From Planctomycetota bacterium (GTDB lineage: Bacteria > Planctomycetota > UBA1135 > GCA-002686595), in assembly GCA_016795325.1 (NCBI GenBank), contig JAEUHY010000025.1, positions 62,001-126,000 of the forward strand: 64,000 nucleotides of DNA. Reading direction: 5' to 3'. Position 1 is the stretch's first letter; each line of letters opens with the position of its first letter. The notes beneath the pieces are model-generated. The model made no database searches, was not told the origin of the DNA, and worked only from the letters and a program-made list of their open reading frames with translations. The position numbers were made by a program, and so were the translations under genes. Shown here one piece after another: positions 34,818-42,389 of the stretch.

Positions 34818-36367
34818 ACCACGCGGTAGTTCTTGGCCACGACGTGGAATGCGAGCGCCGCGAGCAAGGCGAACGCTGCGAAGAAGAACATCTGGAACGC
34901 GATCGAACTCACGCCGAATTTCTCGATGGCGCCGAGCACGGTGTCGTTCTTAACGCCGACGTTGACGATCAGCACCCACAAGTTGCCCACCGTCACGGCG
35001 AGGCTCCAAAAGCTCATGATCGCGCCCTTCATCGAGGCCGGCGCCTGGCTGTAGGCGAATTCGAGCCCCGTCGCCGAGACAAGCACTTCGCCTGCGGTCA
35101 GCAGCACGTACGGCAGCACTTGCCACGCGATCGAGAGCGGCGCACCGCCGTCGATCACGAGCTGCATCACGCCGACCACGATCCACGACACGCCCGCGAG
35201 CGCGATGCCCAGCGCCATGCGCCCCAATTGGCTCGGCTCTTTGCCGATGCGCCGCAACCAGGGGTACACGACGAAGTTGTTGAACGGAATGATCAGCATC
35301 ACGAGCGCAGGATTGAGCGCCTGCATCTGCGCCGGGCTGAACCACTCGGGCTTGATCATCGCGTCGGCCTGGAAAATCCAGGTCGATGCCTTCTGGTCGA
35401 ACAGCGACCAGAACGGCGTGACGAGCGCGAAGATCACGAGCACACGCAACACCGAACGCACGCCGTCCACGGCCGCGTCAGGGTGCTTGCCGCGCGCATC
35501 TTCCAATTGGATCCACGCGCCTAGCCCGAAACCCACGAGAACGAGCACCAGCGCAAGGCACAGCGCGATCACAAGCTTCCACGCGAGCACCCAGATCATC
35601 GCCACGGACGCGACGGCCAGCACGCAACCCGCGATGGCGAGCATCAGCCCCGGCGTCGCGCCGCCGCGCGCCGTCAGCGCGGTGCGGATGACGTTCGAGA
35701 ACGAGTGCGGATCCGGCGGCGCCGGCGGCACCTTCACGTAGCGCTTGCTGCCGGCCCAGAAGAAGACCGTCGCGAGCAACATGAGCACGCCGGGGATGCC
35801 GAAGGCGACGGACGCCGCCGGCCAGCCCCACCACTCCGCGGGCCCCGCGCCCTGCAGCAGTTTGGGCATGAACAGCGAAGCGAAGAACGAGCCGAAATTG
35901 ATGATCCAGTAGAAGGCGTCGAAGGCCGCTTTCGCCAGGTGCTTGTTCGACTGGTCGAACTGGTCGCCCATGAAGGTCGACACCAGCGGTTTGATGCCGC
36001 CCGACCCCAGCGCAATGAGAAACAGGCCCGCATAAAAACCTGTCGGCTCCTTCTCGTAGATCGCGAGCAGCGCGTGGCCGATGCAGTACACCAGCGACAC
36101 CCACAGGATCGTCAGGTACTTGCCGAAGAAGCGGTCGGAGATCCAACCGCCGAGCAGCGGGAAGAAGTACACGCCGGCGACGAAGACGTGGAAGATCTCC
36201 TTGGCTTCGCTCTGCGCTTCCGCCGCGGGCAACGTCGCGAAGAACGTCGAGGCGAGGAAGACCGTCAGGATGTTGCGCATCCCGTAGAAGCTGAAGCGCT
36301 CGCAGCCCTCGTTCGCGATGATGAACGGGATCTGCCGGGGCATGCGGGGCGTCGGTGTGGAGCTCAT
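34799..36367 (-). CDS. POT/PTR-family proton-dependent oligopeptide transporter
   Basis: A 522-residue major-facilitator protein with at least twelve transmembrane helices. Signatures are the N-terminal NEGCERFSFYGMRNILTVFL (the ExxER-type proton-coupling motif of the family), FPLLGGWISDRFFGKYLTIL and IALGSGGIKPLVSTFMGDQF. It should import di- and tripeptides with protons. A long central insert (about 250-330) adds two helices, as in bacterial DtpT-like members. The ATG at 36367 is preceded by TACCGT with an 8-base gap. The frame is open further upstream, but that part is low-complexity. Confidence 0.93.
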   Translation of the reverse strand: MSSTPTPRMPRQIPFIIANEGCERFSFYGMRNILTVFLASTFFATLPAAEAQSEAKEIFHVFVAGVYFFPLLGGWISDRFFGKYLTILWVSLVYCIGHALLAIYEKEPTGFYAGLFLIALGSGGIKPLVSTFMGDQFDQSNKHLAKAAFDAFYWIINFGSFFASLFMPKLLQGAGPAEWWGWPAASVAFGIPGVLMLLATVFFWAGSKRYVKVPPAPPDPHSFSNVIRTALTARGGATPGLMLAIAGCVLAVASVAMIWVLAWKLVIALCLALVLVLVGFGLGAWIQLEDARGKHPDAAVDGVRSVLRVLVIFALVTPFWSLFDQKASTWIFQADAMIKPEWFSPAQMQALNPALVMLIIPFNNFVVYPWLRRIGKEPSQLGRMALGIALAGVSWIVVGVMQLVIDGGAPLSIAWQVLPYVLLTAGEVLVSATGLEFAYSQAPASMKGAIMSFWSLAVTVGNLWVLIVNVGVKNDTVLGAIEKFGVSSIAFQMFFFAAFALLAALAFHVVAKNYRVVDNYRR

Positions 36368-36375
36368 GCGGCGCC

Positions 36376-36381
36376 ACGGTA
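36376..36381 (-). promoter_or_regulatory. Putative -10 box TACCGT, leaderless start
   Basis: On the minus strand TACCGT ends 8 bases before the peptide transporter ATG at 36367. Confidence 0.4.
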
Positions 36382-36477
36382 GCGCGGAGCGCGCTGCGCG
36401 GGGCCAGCGCTCCACCAACTGAGAACTCGGCGCCGGCGCCTGGATCCCGAGCCGGACCTCGAGCGTCCCGCCACACC

Positions 36478-37026
36478 TCACCGGATGCGCGCGCGCAGGT
36501 TCTCACGCGCGGCGTGCAGGCGCGACGCGACCGTGCCCTCGGGGATGCCCAAAATCACGGCGATTTCCGCATAGGGCAGTTCGTCGCCGACGGCGAGGCC
36601 GAGCACGACACGCTGCTCGAGCGGCAACTTCGCGATCGCTTGGAGCAGGCGCCTGGCGGCGTCGAGTTCCCCGGCCACGTGCGCAGGATCGGCGTCGCGC
36701 GGGGCCGCGCTCGATTCGTCGAGCTCGAGCCTGGCCTTCGAGCTGCGCTGGTTGCGCACGCGCGCCGCGTGGCGGATCGCAATGCGAAAGAGCCACGTCG
36801 AGAGCTTCGCTTCGGCGCGGAAGCCTGTGATGCCGCGCGACACGTCGAGCCACGTCTCCTGCAACGCGTCGTCGGCGTCGGCCGCGTTGCACGTGATGCG
36901 CAGCGCCAGTTGGAACAGCGGTCTTTGGAAGGCGTCGCACACGGCCGCGAGGGCGCGCTCACGTTCCTCGCGCGACGCCGAGCGCAGCTGCCGCGCCCAC
37001 TCGAGCTGGAGTTCCGCGGAGGTCAC
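36478..37026 (-). CDS. ECF-type RNA polymerase sigma factor
   Basis: A 182-residue sigma factor. Region 2 (about 20-85) has AFQRPLFQLALRITCNAADADDALQETWLDV and STWLFRIAIRHAARV. Region 4 (about 120-178) has LPLEQRVVLGLAVGDELPYAEIAVILG and GTVASRLHAARENLR. The GTG start overlaps the stop of the upstream membrane-protein gene as GTGA, so translation is coupled. That gene may be its membrane partner or anti-sigma factor, although the usual order is sigma factor first. Confidence 0.9.
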   Translation of the reverse strand: MTSAELQLEWARQLRSASREERERALAAVCDAFQRPLFQLALRITCNAADADDALQETWLDVSRGITGFRAEAKLSTWLFRIAIRHAARVRNQRSSKARLELDESSAAPRDADPAHVAGELDAARRLLQAIAKLPLEQRVVLGLAVGDELPYAEIAVILGIPEGTVASRLHAARENLRARIR

Positions 37027-37745
37027 GGGCGGCCTCCGTGCTCGTCCGCGTCTTCGCCCTCGTCGTCGTCCGCGTCGTGCTCCTCGAGCGGCGGCAGCCC
37101 GCGCATCCGGCGCAGCGCGTTGCGCACGAAGTGAAAGGCCAGCACGAACGGGAGCAGCAGCGCGTAGATCAGCGCCAGAATCCCGAACAGGACTCCCACG
37201 AACCGACCGCCGCGCGGATCTCCACCCAGGTCGCGCAGCTCGCGTCGCAGCCCGGGCATGAACAGCGCCCAACGCGCCAGCGCAACGACGAGCATGATGC
37301 CGCACGCTGCTCCGGCCTCGCGCGGTTGTTTGCCGGTCAGCGCGGCGAGTCCGAGCAACGCCGCGAAGCCGAGCATCAGCGTGACGACCGTGACTTCGCG
37401 CGAGTGACGCCGCTCGATGCGCTCGCGCTCGGCTCGCAGGAAGTCCTCGTCGCGGCCGAGCTGCTCGACCTGTTGCCGTTGCTCGCGGTAGTCCGCCCAC
37501 CAGCTCGGCCCCAACACGAGCACGAACACGATCAACTTGCGGGGCTCGCCACTGGCGGCGAGCGCCAGCGCGCCGGCCCCGTAGAGCGCGGCCAGAATCC
37601 ACGAGCGGTGGCGGTCCCACGTGCGGCGCAGCCGGCTGCTCCACGGCCGCGGCTGGCGGATGGCGAGTGCGGGCGCCAGCGGCACGCGCTCCGCAGCGCG
37701 GCTGAGGGCCCGGTCCAGGTCGTCGAGAGGGTCAGGTTGTTGCAT
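37023..37745 (-). CDS. Membrane protein translationally coupled to the ECF sigma gene
   Basis: A 240-residue protein. A cytoplasmic N-terminus (DPLDDLDRALSRAAERVPLAP) leads to a paired hydrophobic region (WILAALYGAGALALAAS, LIVFVLVLGPSWW), a charged helix with EQLGRDEDFLRAERERIERRHSRE, and three more membrane segments ending in an acidic tail (EEHDADDDEGEDADEH). No anti-sigma domain is recognised, but the GTGA overlap with the sigma gene makes a regulatory link likely. The ATG at 37745 is chosen over upstream in-frame codons because the extension is Arg/Pro-rich. Confidence 0.7.
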   Translation of the reverse strand: MQQPDPLDDLDRALSRAAERVPLAPALAIRQPRPWSSRLRRTWDRHRSWILAALYGAGALALAASGEPRKLIVFVLVLGPSWWADYREQRQQVEQLGRDEDFLRAERERIERRHSREVTVVTLMLGFAALLGLAALTGKQPREAGAACGIMLVVALARWALFMPGLRRELRDLGGDPRGGRFVGVLFGILALIYALLLPFVLAFHFVRNALRRMRGLPPLEEHDADDDEGEDADEHGGRP

Positions 37746-38147
37746 GGTGACCCTTGGTGGAGGGCGCTCGGTCCGGGCTTCGCCCGAAAGCAGATTTTCT
37801 TGCGCTGCGGCTTCGCGCGGCTGTCCGACGGTCGCGGCCGGAAGGTATCGCCCGCTCGATCGCACCGATCCACGCGTTCGTGCCTGCCCCAAGCGAAGCG
37901 GCGAAGTCAAGACGAATGCGGAGACGAGCGCTCGGTCGAGCCGGCGACCAACGACTCGCCTGACTCCACTGCGCGGTTCAACGCCAGAGCCTTCGCTGGT
38001 GAAAGCGACCGCGCCGCGTTCGCACCGTTGCGCTTCGCGGCCACTCAGCGTTCGAGCGTGAAACGCGAAAACAAAAGAGAGAAGTCTGCAACTCCCTAGA
38101 CTCTCGTCGGGCGCTCACTTCCGTCCCTACCTCGTCCGCCGTGCGCC
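37746..38147. other. Divergent intergenic region
   Basis: 400 bases between the divergent starts of the sigma-operon and the secreted-protein gene. Nothing coding is recognised. An A-rich stretch at 38067-38085 and a TAGACT at 38097-38102 suggest a promoter for the gene at 38148 with a leader of about 40 bases. Confidence 0.4.
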
Positions 38148-39155
38148 ATGCGCACAGGAGTCCCCCACGTGATCCGCAACGCGCTCGGTGTTCTGTCGTT
38201 TCTCTTGCTCACTCCCCTGAGCCAAGCCCAGACGGTGATCTACCAGACGAACTTCAACACGAGCGCCGGTTGGAGCGCGAGCGGCGCCGGTTGCTGGAGC
38301 GTGGACGACCAGCCTTCGCTCGGCGGAACGATCTACCACAGCGCTCCGTTCAGCTTGAACTGCAACCAGAGCGCCAATGGCGATTACAGCGGCTGCGGAG
38401 ACGAGTACGCCGCGGGCCCCGTGCTCGACCTGAGCCAGCTCGGCCCGGGCGCGCGTTTGTCGTTCTGGTGCAAGTGGATGACGGAGAACACGTGCTCCCT
38501 CACCGCCAAAAAGGTGCTCGTCGTGTCGCAGAGCACGGGCGAGTACCACGTCGACCTGTGCCTGACGATGCCGGGCGCCTGTCCGACCGACGACTGGCAC
38601 CAACACGAAATCCCGCTGGATTCGGCCTGGGGGCAAGTCCAGCTCTACTTCTACTTCGCCACTTACGGCGGCGGACTGACGATCCTCGGCGGTTGGATGG
38701 TGGACGACCTCGTCGTCGACGACGCGGGCGTCGCCAGCGCCTACTGCACGCCGAAGATCAACTCCGAAGGGTGCACGCCGCTCATCACCTCGTCGGGTTC
38801 GCCGAGCTATTCGGGCGCCGGCCCGGCCTTCCAAGTTCACGGGCAAGGCGTGCTGAGCAATCACCAGGGCCTGATGATCTGGGGCCTCAACCAAGCTTCG
38901 ACGCCGTTCGGCGGCGGCACGCTGTGCGTCGGCGCGCCTGTACGGCGCACGACGGTCCAAAGCTCCGGCGGCGGCGGACCGCCGACCGACTGCTCGGGGG
39001 GCTACAGCTTTGCGTGCACGCCGGCGTGGCTTCAATCCAAGGGCCTGCTTCCGGGCGCCAATGTCCACGTGCAGTACTGGTCGCGCGACTCGGGCTTCAC
39101 AACGCCGCAGAACGTCGGCTTGACTGCCGGCTTGAGCTTCACGGTCACCAACTGA
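38148..39155 (+). CDS. Secreted protein with planctomycete-type C-terminal domain
   Basis: A 335-residue exported protein. The signal peptide (NALGVLSFLLLTPLSQAQ) is followed by a jelly-roll-like domain with YQTNFNTSAGWSASGAGCWSVDD and GGGLTILGGWMVDDLVVDD. The final 130 residues form a separate Cys-containing domain with KINSEGCTPLIT, GGGTLCVGAPVRRT, VQYWSRDSGF and NVGLTAGLSFTV. The same layout, without some Cys, ends the metalloprotease at 8927-10537. The first domain resembles carbohydrate-binding or MAM-like modules, but no binding residues can be named. Confidence 0.75.
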   Translation: MRTGVPHVIRNALGVLSFLLLTPLSQAQTVIYQTNFNTSAGWSASGAGCWSVDDQPSLGGTIYHSAPFSLNCNQSANGDYSGCGDEYAAGPVLDLSQLGPGARLSFWCKWMTENTCSLTAKKVLVVSQSTGEYHVDLCLTMPGACPTDDWHQHEIPLDSAWGQVQLYFYFATYGGGLTILGGWMVDDLVVDDAGVASAYCTPKINSEGCTPLITSSGSPSYSGAGPAFQVHGQGVLSNHQGLMIWGLNQASTPFGGGTLCVGAPVRRTTVQSSGGGGPPTDCSGGYSFACTPAWLQSKGLLPGANVHVQYWSRDSGFTTPQNVGLTAGLSFTVTN

Positions 39156-39422
39156 CTGACGCGCGCGCGGACTCGCGGTCCAGCGATGCTCGCCAACTCG
39201 TAGTGCTGCACAAGTTCGCGGTTCGTCTTGCAGCTCACGTCGAGCGGCTCGCAACACTCAGTTGTCGCCGCGCGCCAGACTTGTATCCGCGCAAACTGCG
39301 TCATGCGTTTCCTCACGGAATTGGACTGGGGCAGAGAAATCGACATCGACGAGACCGCCCGCGCGCAGGAGTGACCGAGAACTGTCACCGATAGATCCGC
39401 CTGCCGCGCCGTGACACAGCGC

Positions 39423-40643
39423 TCACTCCGGCTCGAGCGCCGCCAGTCGCTTCGCCATCGCCTTGGCGAGGTGACTGGTTTGCTTGTCAGTCAGGCCGAT
39501 CTCGCCGACGCGCTCTGTGAGCGGCGCGAGGCGCTTCACGAGGCTGGCGAGCACGCGGCGCACGGACGCTGCGCTCACGCCGTTGCGCTCGCCGAAGGCG
39601 GCGAAGTGCTTCCACGTCAGTCGGTCGTCGCGCCCTTCGAGTGCGAGCGCGAGCTTGGCATCGCCATAGGGCAGCGTGCTCACGATGTCGTAGGCAGGCG
39701 TGAGCGCGATCAGGCCCGAGCGGCGCAGCACGCTGAGGTTCTTGGCGTGCAGGTCGCCGTTCGCGACTGCGTACGCGAAGGCCTGCCGCCGCAGCAACTC
39801 GAGCCGAGCCACAACCGGCGCGGACGCGACCTCGAGCGCGTCGCTCACGTCCTGCAGCTTCAAGCGGTACTTGTCCGCCGGATAGCGCCCGAGAAGTTGG
39901 CACACGTCCTCCTGGTGGATCCGCTGCACGTTTCCATCCCCCGCGGCGACGCGGTCGAAGCGTTCGACCACCAAGGCTGCTTCGCCGCGCGCATCGCGCA
40001 CGAGTTCCACCTCGGCCGTCTCGATGCCCGCGGCGCGCGACGCGGCCATGAAGAAGGCCTCGTTCTCAACCAGGCGCGGAAAGTCTGGCGGCGACAGTTT
40101 GAGCAGGTAGTGGCGCGTCGTTCCGCTTCTACGCAGCGGAACGGAGATCATCGCGGCGGAGACCTTGGGCATCACGCCCGCAAACGAACTGTGCGCCGCC
40201 ACGGAATCGAGCGCGAGGCTGCGCTCGAGCAACTCGCGAAAGTCCATCTGCTCCCACGTCCCGGGCGGCGCGACGGCGGCGCGTTCCTGCGGCGCCTCGC
40301 CCTCGACGGTCGCCGACACGTCGCCGATCGTGTCGGCGCCGATGGCCGCGAACAGCGAGAACAGGTCGTCCTCGGAGGTTTTCGATGCTCGCACGAGCGC
40401 GCGCAGGCGCAGGCCCTCGGGAAGGAGCCCAGCGAAGAACGGATGCAAGTTGACGCCGGCCACGTCGTACGGCTCGGCGCGCACCGGCATGCGGATCGCG
40501 ATCGAACGCTCCGGATCGCTGCGGTGAAGCTCGACCCAACGCGCGTCGTACTCGAAGCGCGCGCCGTGCTCGGTCCGACGCAGGCGCCCCACGCGCTCGA
40601 CGCCCAGATGAACGTCGAGCGCTTCGGCATTGCGCGCCGTCAT
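39423..40643 (-). CDS. hipA: HipA-family serine/threonine kinase toxin
   Basis: A 406-residue HipA-type kinase. The N-terminal subdomain has VGRLRRTEHGARFEYD and FFAGLLPEGLRLRAL. The kinase core has GVMPKVSAAM (P-loop-like), YLLKLSP with the ATP-binding Lys, NEAFFMAASRAAGIE, the catalytic GDLHAKNLSV and the metal-binding LTPAYDIVST. In E. coli HipA phosphorylates glutamyl-tRNA synthetase and causes persistence. Its ATG overlaps the stop of the upstream hipB-like gene in ATGA. The pair reads away from two matching operator palindromes. All key residues look intact, so the toxin is probably active. Confidence 0.92.
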   Translation of the reverse strand: MTARNAEALDVHLGVERVGRLRRTEHGARFEYDARWVELHRSDPERSIAIRMPVRAEPYDVAGVNLHPFFAGLLPEGLRLRALVRASKTSEDDLFSLFAAIGADTIGDVSATVEGEAPQERAAVAPPGTWEQMDFRELLERSLALDSVAAHSSFAGVMPKVSAAMISVPLRRSGTTRHYLLKLSPPDFPRLVENEAFFMAASRAAGIETAEVELVRDARGEAALVVERFDRVAAGDGNVQRIHQEDVCQLLGRYPADKYRLKLQDVSDALEVASAPVVARLELLRRQAFAYAVANGDLHAKNLSVLRRSGLIALTPAYDIVSTLPYGDAKLALALEGRDDRLTWKHFAAFGERNGVSAASVRRVLASLVKRLAPLTERVGEIGLTDKQTSHLAKAMAKRLAALEPE

Positions 40644-40957
40644 CGCGCGTCGTCCTGCGCGCGCTGGTCAACGCTCACGCCCTCGCGACCGGGGCGAACG
40701 TGCAACTCCAGTCCGAGCACCGTCAGCACGGCGAGGACCTTGTCGATCCGCACCGTCGGCTTACCGTGCTCGAGCGAGTACAGGAACGCCGGCCCGACGC
40801 CGGCCAAGTCGCACAGCACGAGTTGGTCGAGCCCCAGCGCCCGCCGACGCGCCCGAACGGCCTCGCCCAAGGCCCGCGCGGCGTCCCGACCGGCGGAAGT
40901 GCCGCCTGGCGAAGCAGATCCCTTCGATCGCATGGTTTCTGCCACTCTATCGACCAT
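40640..40957 (-). CDS. hipB: HipB-like helix-turn-helix antitoxin
   Basis: A 105-residue DNA-binding protein. The Xre-type helix-turn-helix lies in ARRRALGLDQLVLCDLAGVGPAFLYSLEHGKPTVRIDKVLAVLTVLGLEL (about residues 35-85). It should bind and neutralise HipA and repress the operon. The ATG at 40957 or the in-frame ATG at 40933 could be the start. The operator palindromes lie 24 and 85 bases upstream of 40957. The hipA start overlaps its stop codon, so the pair is translationally coupled. Confidence 0.9.
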   Translation of the reverse strand: MVDRVAETMRSKGSASPGGTSAGRDAARALGEAVRARRRALGLDQLVLCDLAGVGPAFLYSLEHGKPTVRIDKVLAVLTVLGLELHVRPGREGVSVDQRAQDDAR

Positions 40958-40980
40958 CCAGCGCTCCGGACAGAGCCGTT

Positions 40981-40998
40981 TCCATGCTATCTAATGGA
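40981..40998. promoter_or_regulatory. HipB operator 1: TCCAT-N8-ATGGA
   Basis: TCCAT at 40981-40985 and ATGGA at 40994-40998 form perfect 5-bp half-sites 8 bases apart. The layout matches the E. coli hip operator (TATCC-N8-GGATA), with different half-site bases. Confidence 0.65.
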
Positions 40999-41041
40999 TT
41001 TTGGCGCGAGTGGCCCGCCGCAGCGCGCGCGCGCTCCACCA

Positions 41042-41059
41042 TCCATGCGATCCCATGGA
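41042..41059. promoter_or_regulatory. HipB operator 2: TCCAT-N8-ATGGA
   Basis: A second site with identical half-sites and identical spacing, 61 bases centre to centre from operator 1, about six helical turns. Recurrence of the same 5-8-5 pattern strongly supports a real operator array. Confidence 0.65.
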
Positions 41060-41379
41060 CGCCGCCAGTACCCTCCCGCCCGCTGCAGGCCGCGCTCCCG
41101 AGCCGCCGCCGCCAGCCCACGCGGCAGGCTGCGAGCGATCCCGTCATCGTTTTCTTGGCCGCGGGCCGAATTCTCATCGAAGAACGCACCGACTCATCGT
41201 TTTCGAGCGAGCGCGGGTTGTCGGCGAGCGCGGCGCGCACCGGCGTCCCGATGACAGTGTCGTGCTCGGTGTCACCACAGCGCGCTTGCGGTTCGCTAGC
41301 CCGTGCGCACATGCCAGTCGCGGCGAGTTCCGACTCGCTTGAAGCAGCTTCGTGCGACCGCGCGCAAATTCGTGCTCGG

Positions 41380-41385
41380 TAGACT
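41380..41385 (+). promoter_or_regulatory. Putative -10 box TAGACT, leaderless start
   Basis: TAGACT ends 7 bases before the GTG at 41393 of the small antitoxin-like gene. Confidence 0.4.
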
Positions 41386-41392
41386 CCTCCAC

Positions 41393-41581
41393 GTGCCGCA
41401 CGATCCGCCCGAGCCCGCCGTGGTAAACGATCCGGCCCCCGCGCCGAGCGCGGACGACCACGACGAGTCGCTCGTTCGCTGGTACTTCTCGCTCACCCCG
41501 GCGCAGCGGCTCGACGTGCTCAACGCGAACATCAACGCGATCCTGCGCGCCCGCGCCGCCCAAGGCATCGGCGATCACTGA
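41393..41581 (+). CDS. Small antitoxin-like protein without a visible partner
   Basis: A 62-residue protein. A Pro/Asp-rich N-terminus leads to the conserved-looking helix DESLVRWYFSLTPAQRLDVLNANINAIL. Short proteins of this kind are often found directly before a nucleotidyltransferase-type gene on the same strand, from memory of gene neighbourhoods rather than a search. Here the next gene is convergent, so the usual partner is missing. The GTG at 41393 is chosen because a TAGACT box precedes it by 7 bases; upstream in-frame codons add unlike sequence. Confidence 0.5.
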   Translation: MPHDPPEPAVVNDPAPAPSADDHDESLVRWYFSLTPAQRLDVLNANINAILRARAAQGIGDH

Positions 41582-41599
41582 GCGACAACGCGCAGGACG

Positions 41600-41962
41600 T
41601 CATCGCTTGCGGCCATGCAGCACCTTGCCTTCGTGCGCGGCCGGCCACTCGACGGTGCCGACAACGTTTTTGCGCCAAGCGAATGACTCGGGAGTCACGA
41701 CGGCAACGTCCTTGGGAACCGGGATGTCGTGCAGCGCGACGCGGATCTCGATGGCCTTCTCCCGCGTCGAACCTTCCACGGGCATCACCACCAGCAGATC
41801 GACATCGCTGTCCGGCCGCGCATCGCCTCGCGCCCTCGACCCGAACAGGATGACTTGCTCGGGATCGAACTGGTCGACGATGCGCCGCACCATCGCGCGG
41901 ATGGCTCGCTCCACCTCGGCCTTCGGCAGGGGCCAAGTGACAGCGGTGCGCTTGGAGATCAC
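41600..41962 (-). CDS. MNT-type nucleotidyltransferase domain protein
   Basis: A 120-residue minimal nucleotidyltransferase. It carries ILFGSRARGDARPDSDVDLLVVM, with the GS-x-ARG loop and the catalytic DxD (SDVDL), and the C-terminal FAWRKNVVGTVEWPA. Related proteins are antitoxins that nucleotidylate HEPN toxins, or stand-alone modifiers. No HEPN gene is adjacent. The GTG at 41962 is chosen because TACTCT precedes it by 6 bases and because a paralogue at 43677-44038 begins at the matching codon. It converges with the small gene at 41393 with an 18-base gap. Confidence 0.8.
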   Translation of the reverse strand: MISKRTAVTWPLPKAEVERAIRAMVRRIVDQFDPEQVILFGSRARGDARPDSDVDLLVVMPVEGSTREKAIEIRVALHDIPVPKDVAVVTPESFAWRKNVVGTVEWPAAHEGKVLHGRKR

Positions 41963-41968
41963 GTACGG

Positions 41969-41974
41969 AGAGTA
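41969..41974 (-). promoter_or_regulatory. Putative -10 box TACTCT, leaderless start
   Basis: On the minus strand TACTCT ends 6 bases before the GTG at 41962. Confidence 0.4.
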
Positions 41975-42026
41975 ACGCGCCGGAAACGGCGTCACGGGAC
42001 TCGGCGAGCGCAGTATCGTCAGCCGC

Positions 42027-42263
42027 GTGCAGTCCGACATCACTCGCATCACAGCGGACCCTGCGGTGTGCAGCGGTCGGCCGTGCGCGCGCGGACTGCG
42101 CATCAGCGTGGCGCTCGTACTCAGGTACCTGACGGGCGGTTGGACTGCTTAGCAACTCGTCGAGGAGTTTTCTGAGCTCGAGCTCGAAGACGTTGCGGAC
42201 TGCCTGCGCTACGCCGCCTGGCTCGCCTCGGGCAAGACCCTCCAACTTCCACCTGCGGCTTGA
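42027..42263 (+). pseudogene. DUF433-family antitoxin gene interrupted by one TAG codon
   Basis: From GTG at 42027 the frame reads ITRITADPAVCSGRPCARGL and RISVALVLRYLTGGWTA, then TAG at 42150-42152, then QLVEEFSELELEDVADCLRY and AAWLASGKTLQLPPAA to a TGA at 42261-42263. Together the halves make a complete 78-codon DUF433 protein with its normal C-terminal ELEDVxxCLxYAAWLAS motif. A single change, most simply GAG to TAG, explains the stop. DUF433 proteins are usually the antitoxin half of a pair with a DUF5615/PIN-like toxin. The stop codon overlaps the TTG of the following fragment (TTGA), keeping the usual coupling. Confidence 0.75.
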
Positions 42264-42349
42264 AGCTTCTGGCGATCGTTAACGTGTGGGCGCGCGTGGT
42301 TGCGCGGGTGAGCTGTGCGCGCTGCAGGGCGCGAAAGGTGAAGGAATGA
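42260..42349 (+). pseudogene. Short fragment resembling the start of a DUF5615 toxin
   Basis: A 29-codon frame starting TTG reads KLLAIVNVWARVVARV before losing similarity and stopping at 42347-42349. DUF5615 (Mut7-C-like PIN) toxins begin with a KLLADENVP-type segment and normally follow DUF433 with overlapping codons, as here. The acidic DE pair is replaced and the rest of the domain is missing. The match is short, so this is tentative. Confidence 0.35.
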
Positions 42350-42389
42350 GCCTCGCTTGGTACTTGGTGCTTGTGGCACCAATTGCCGC

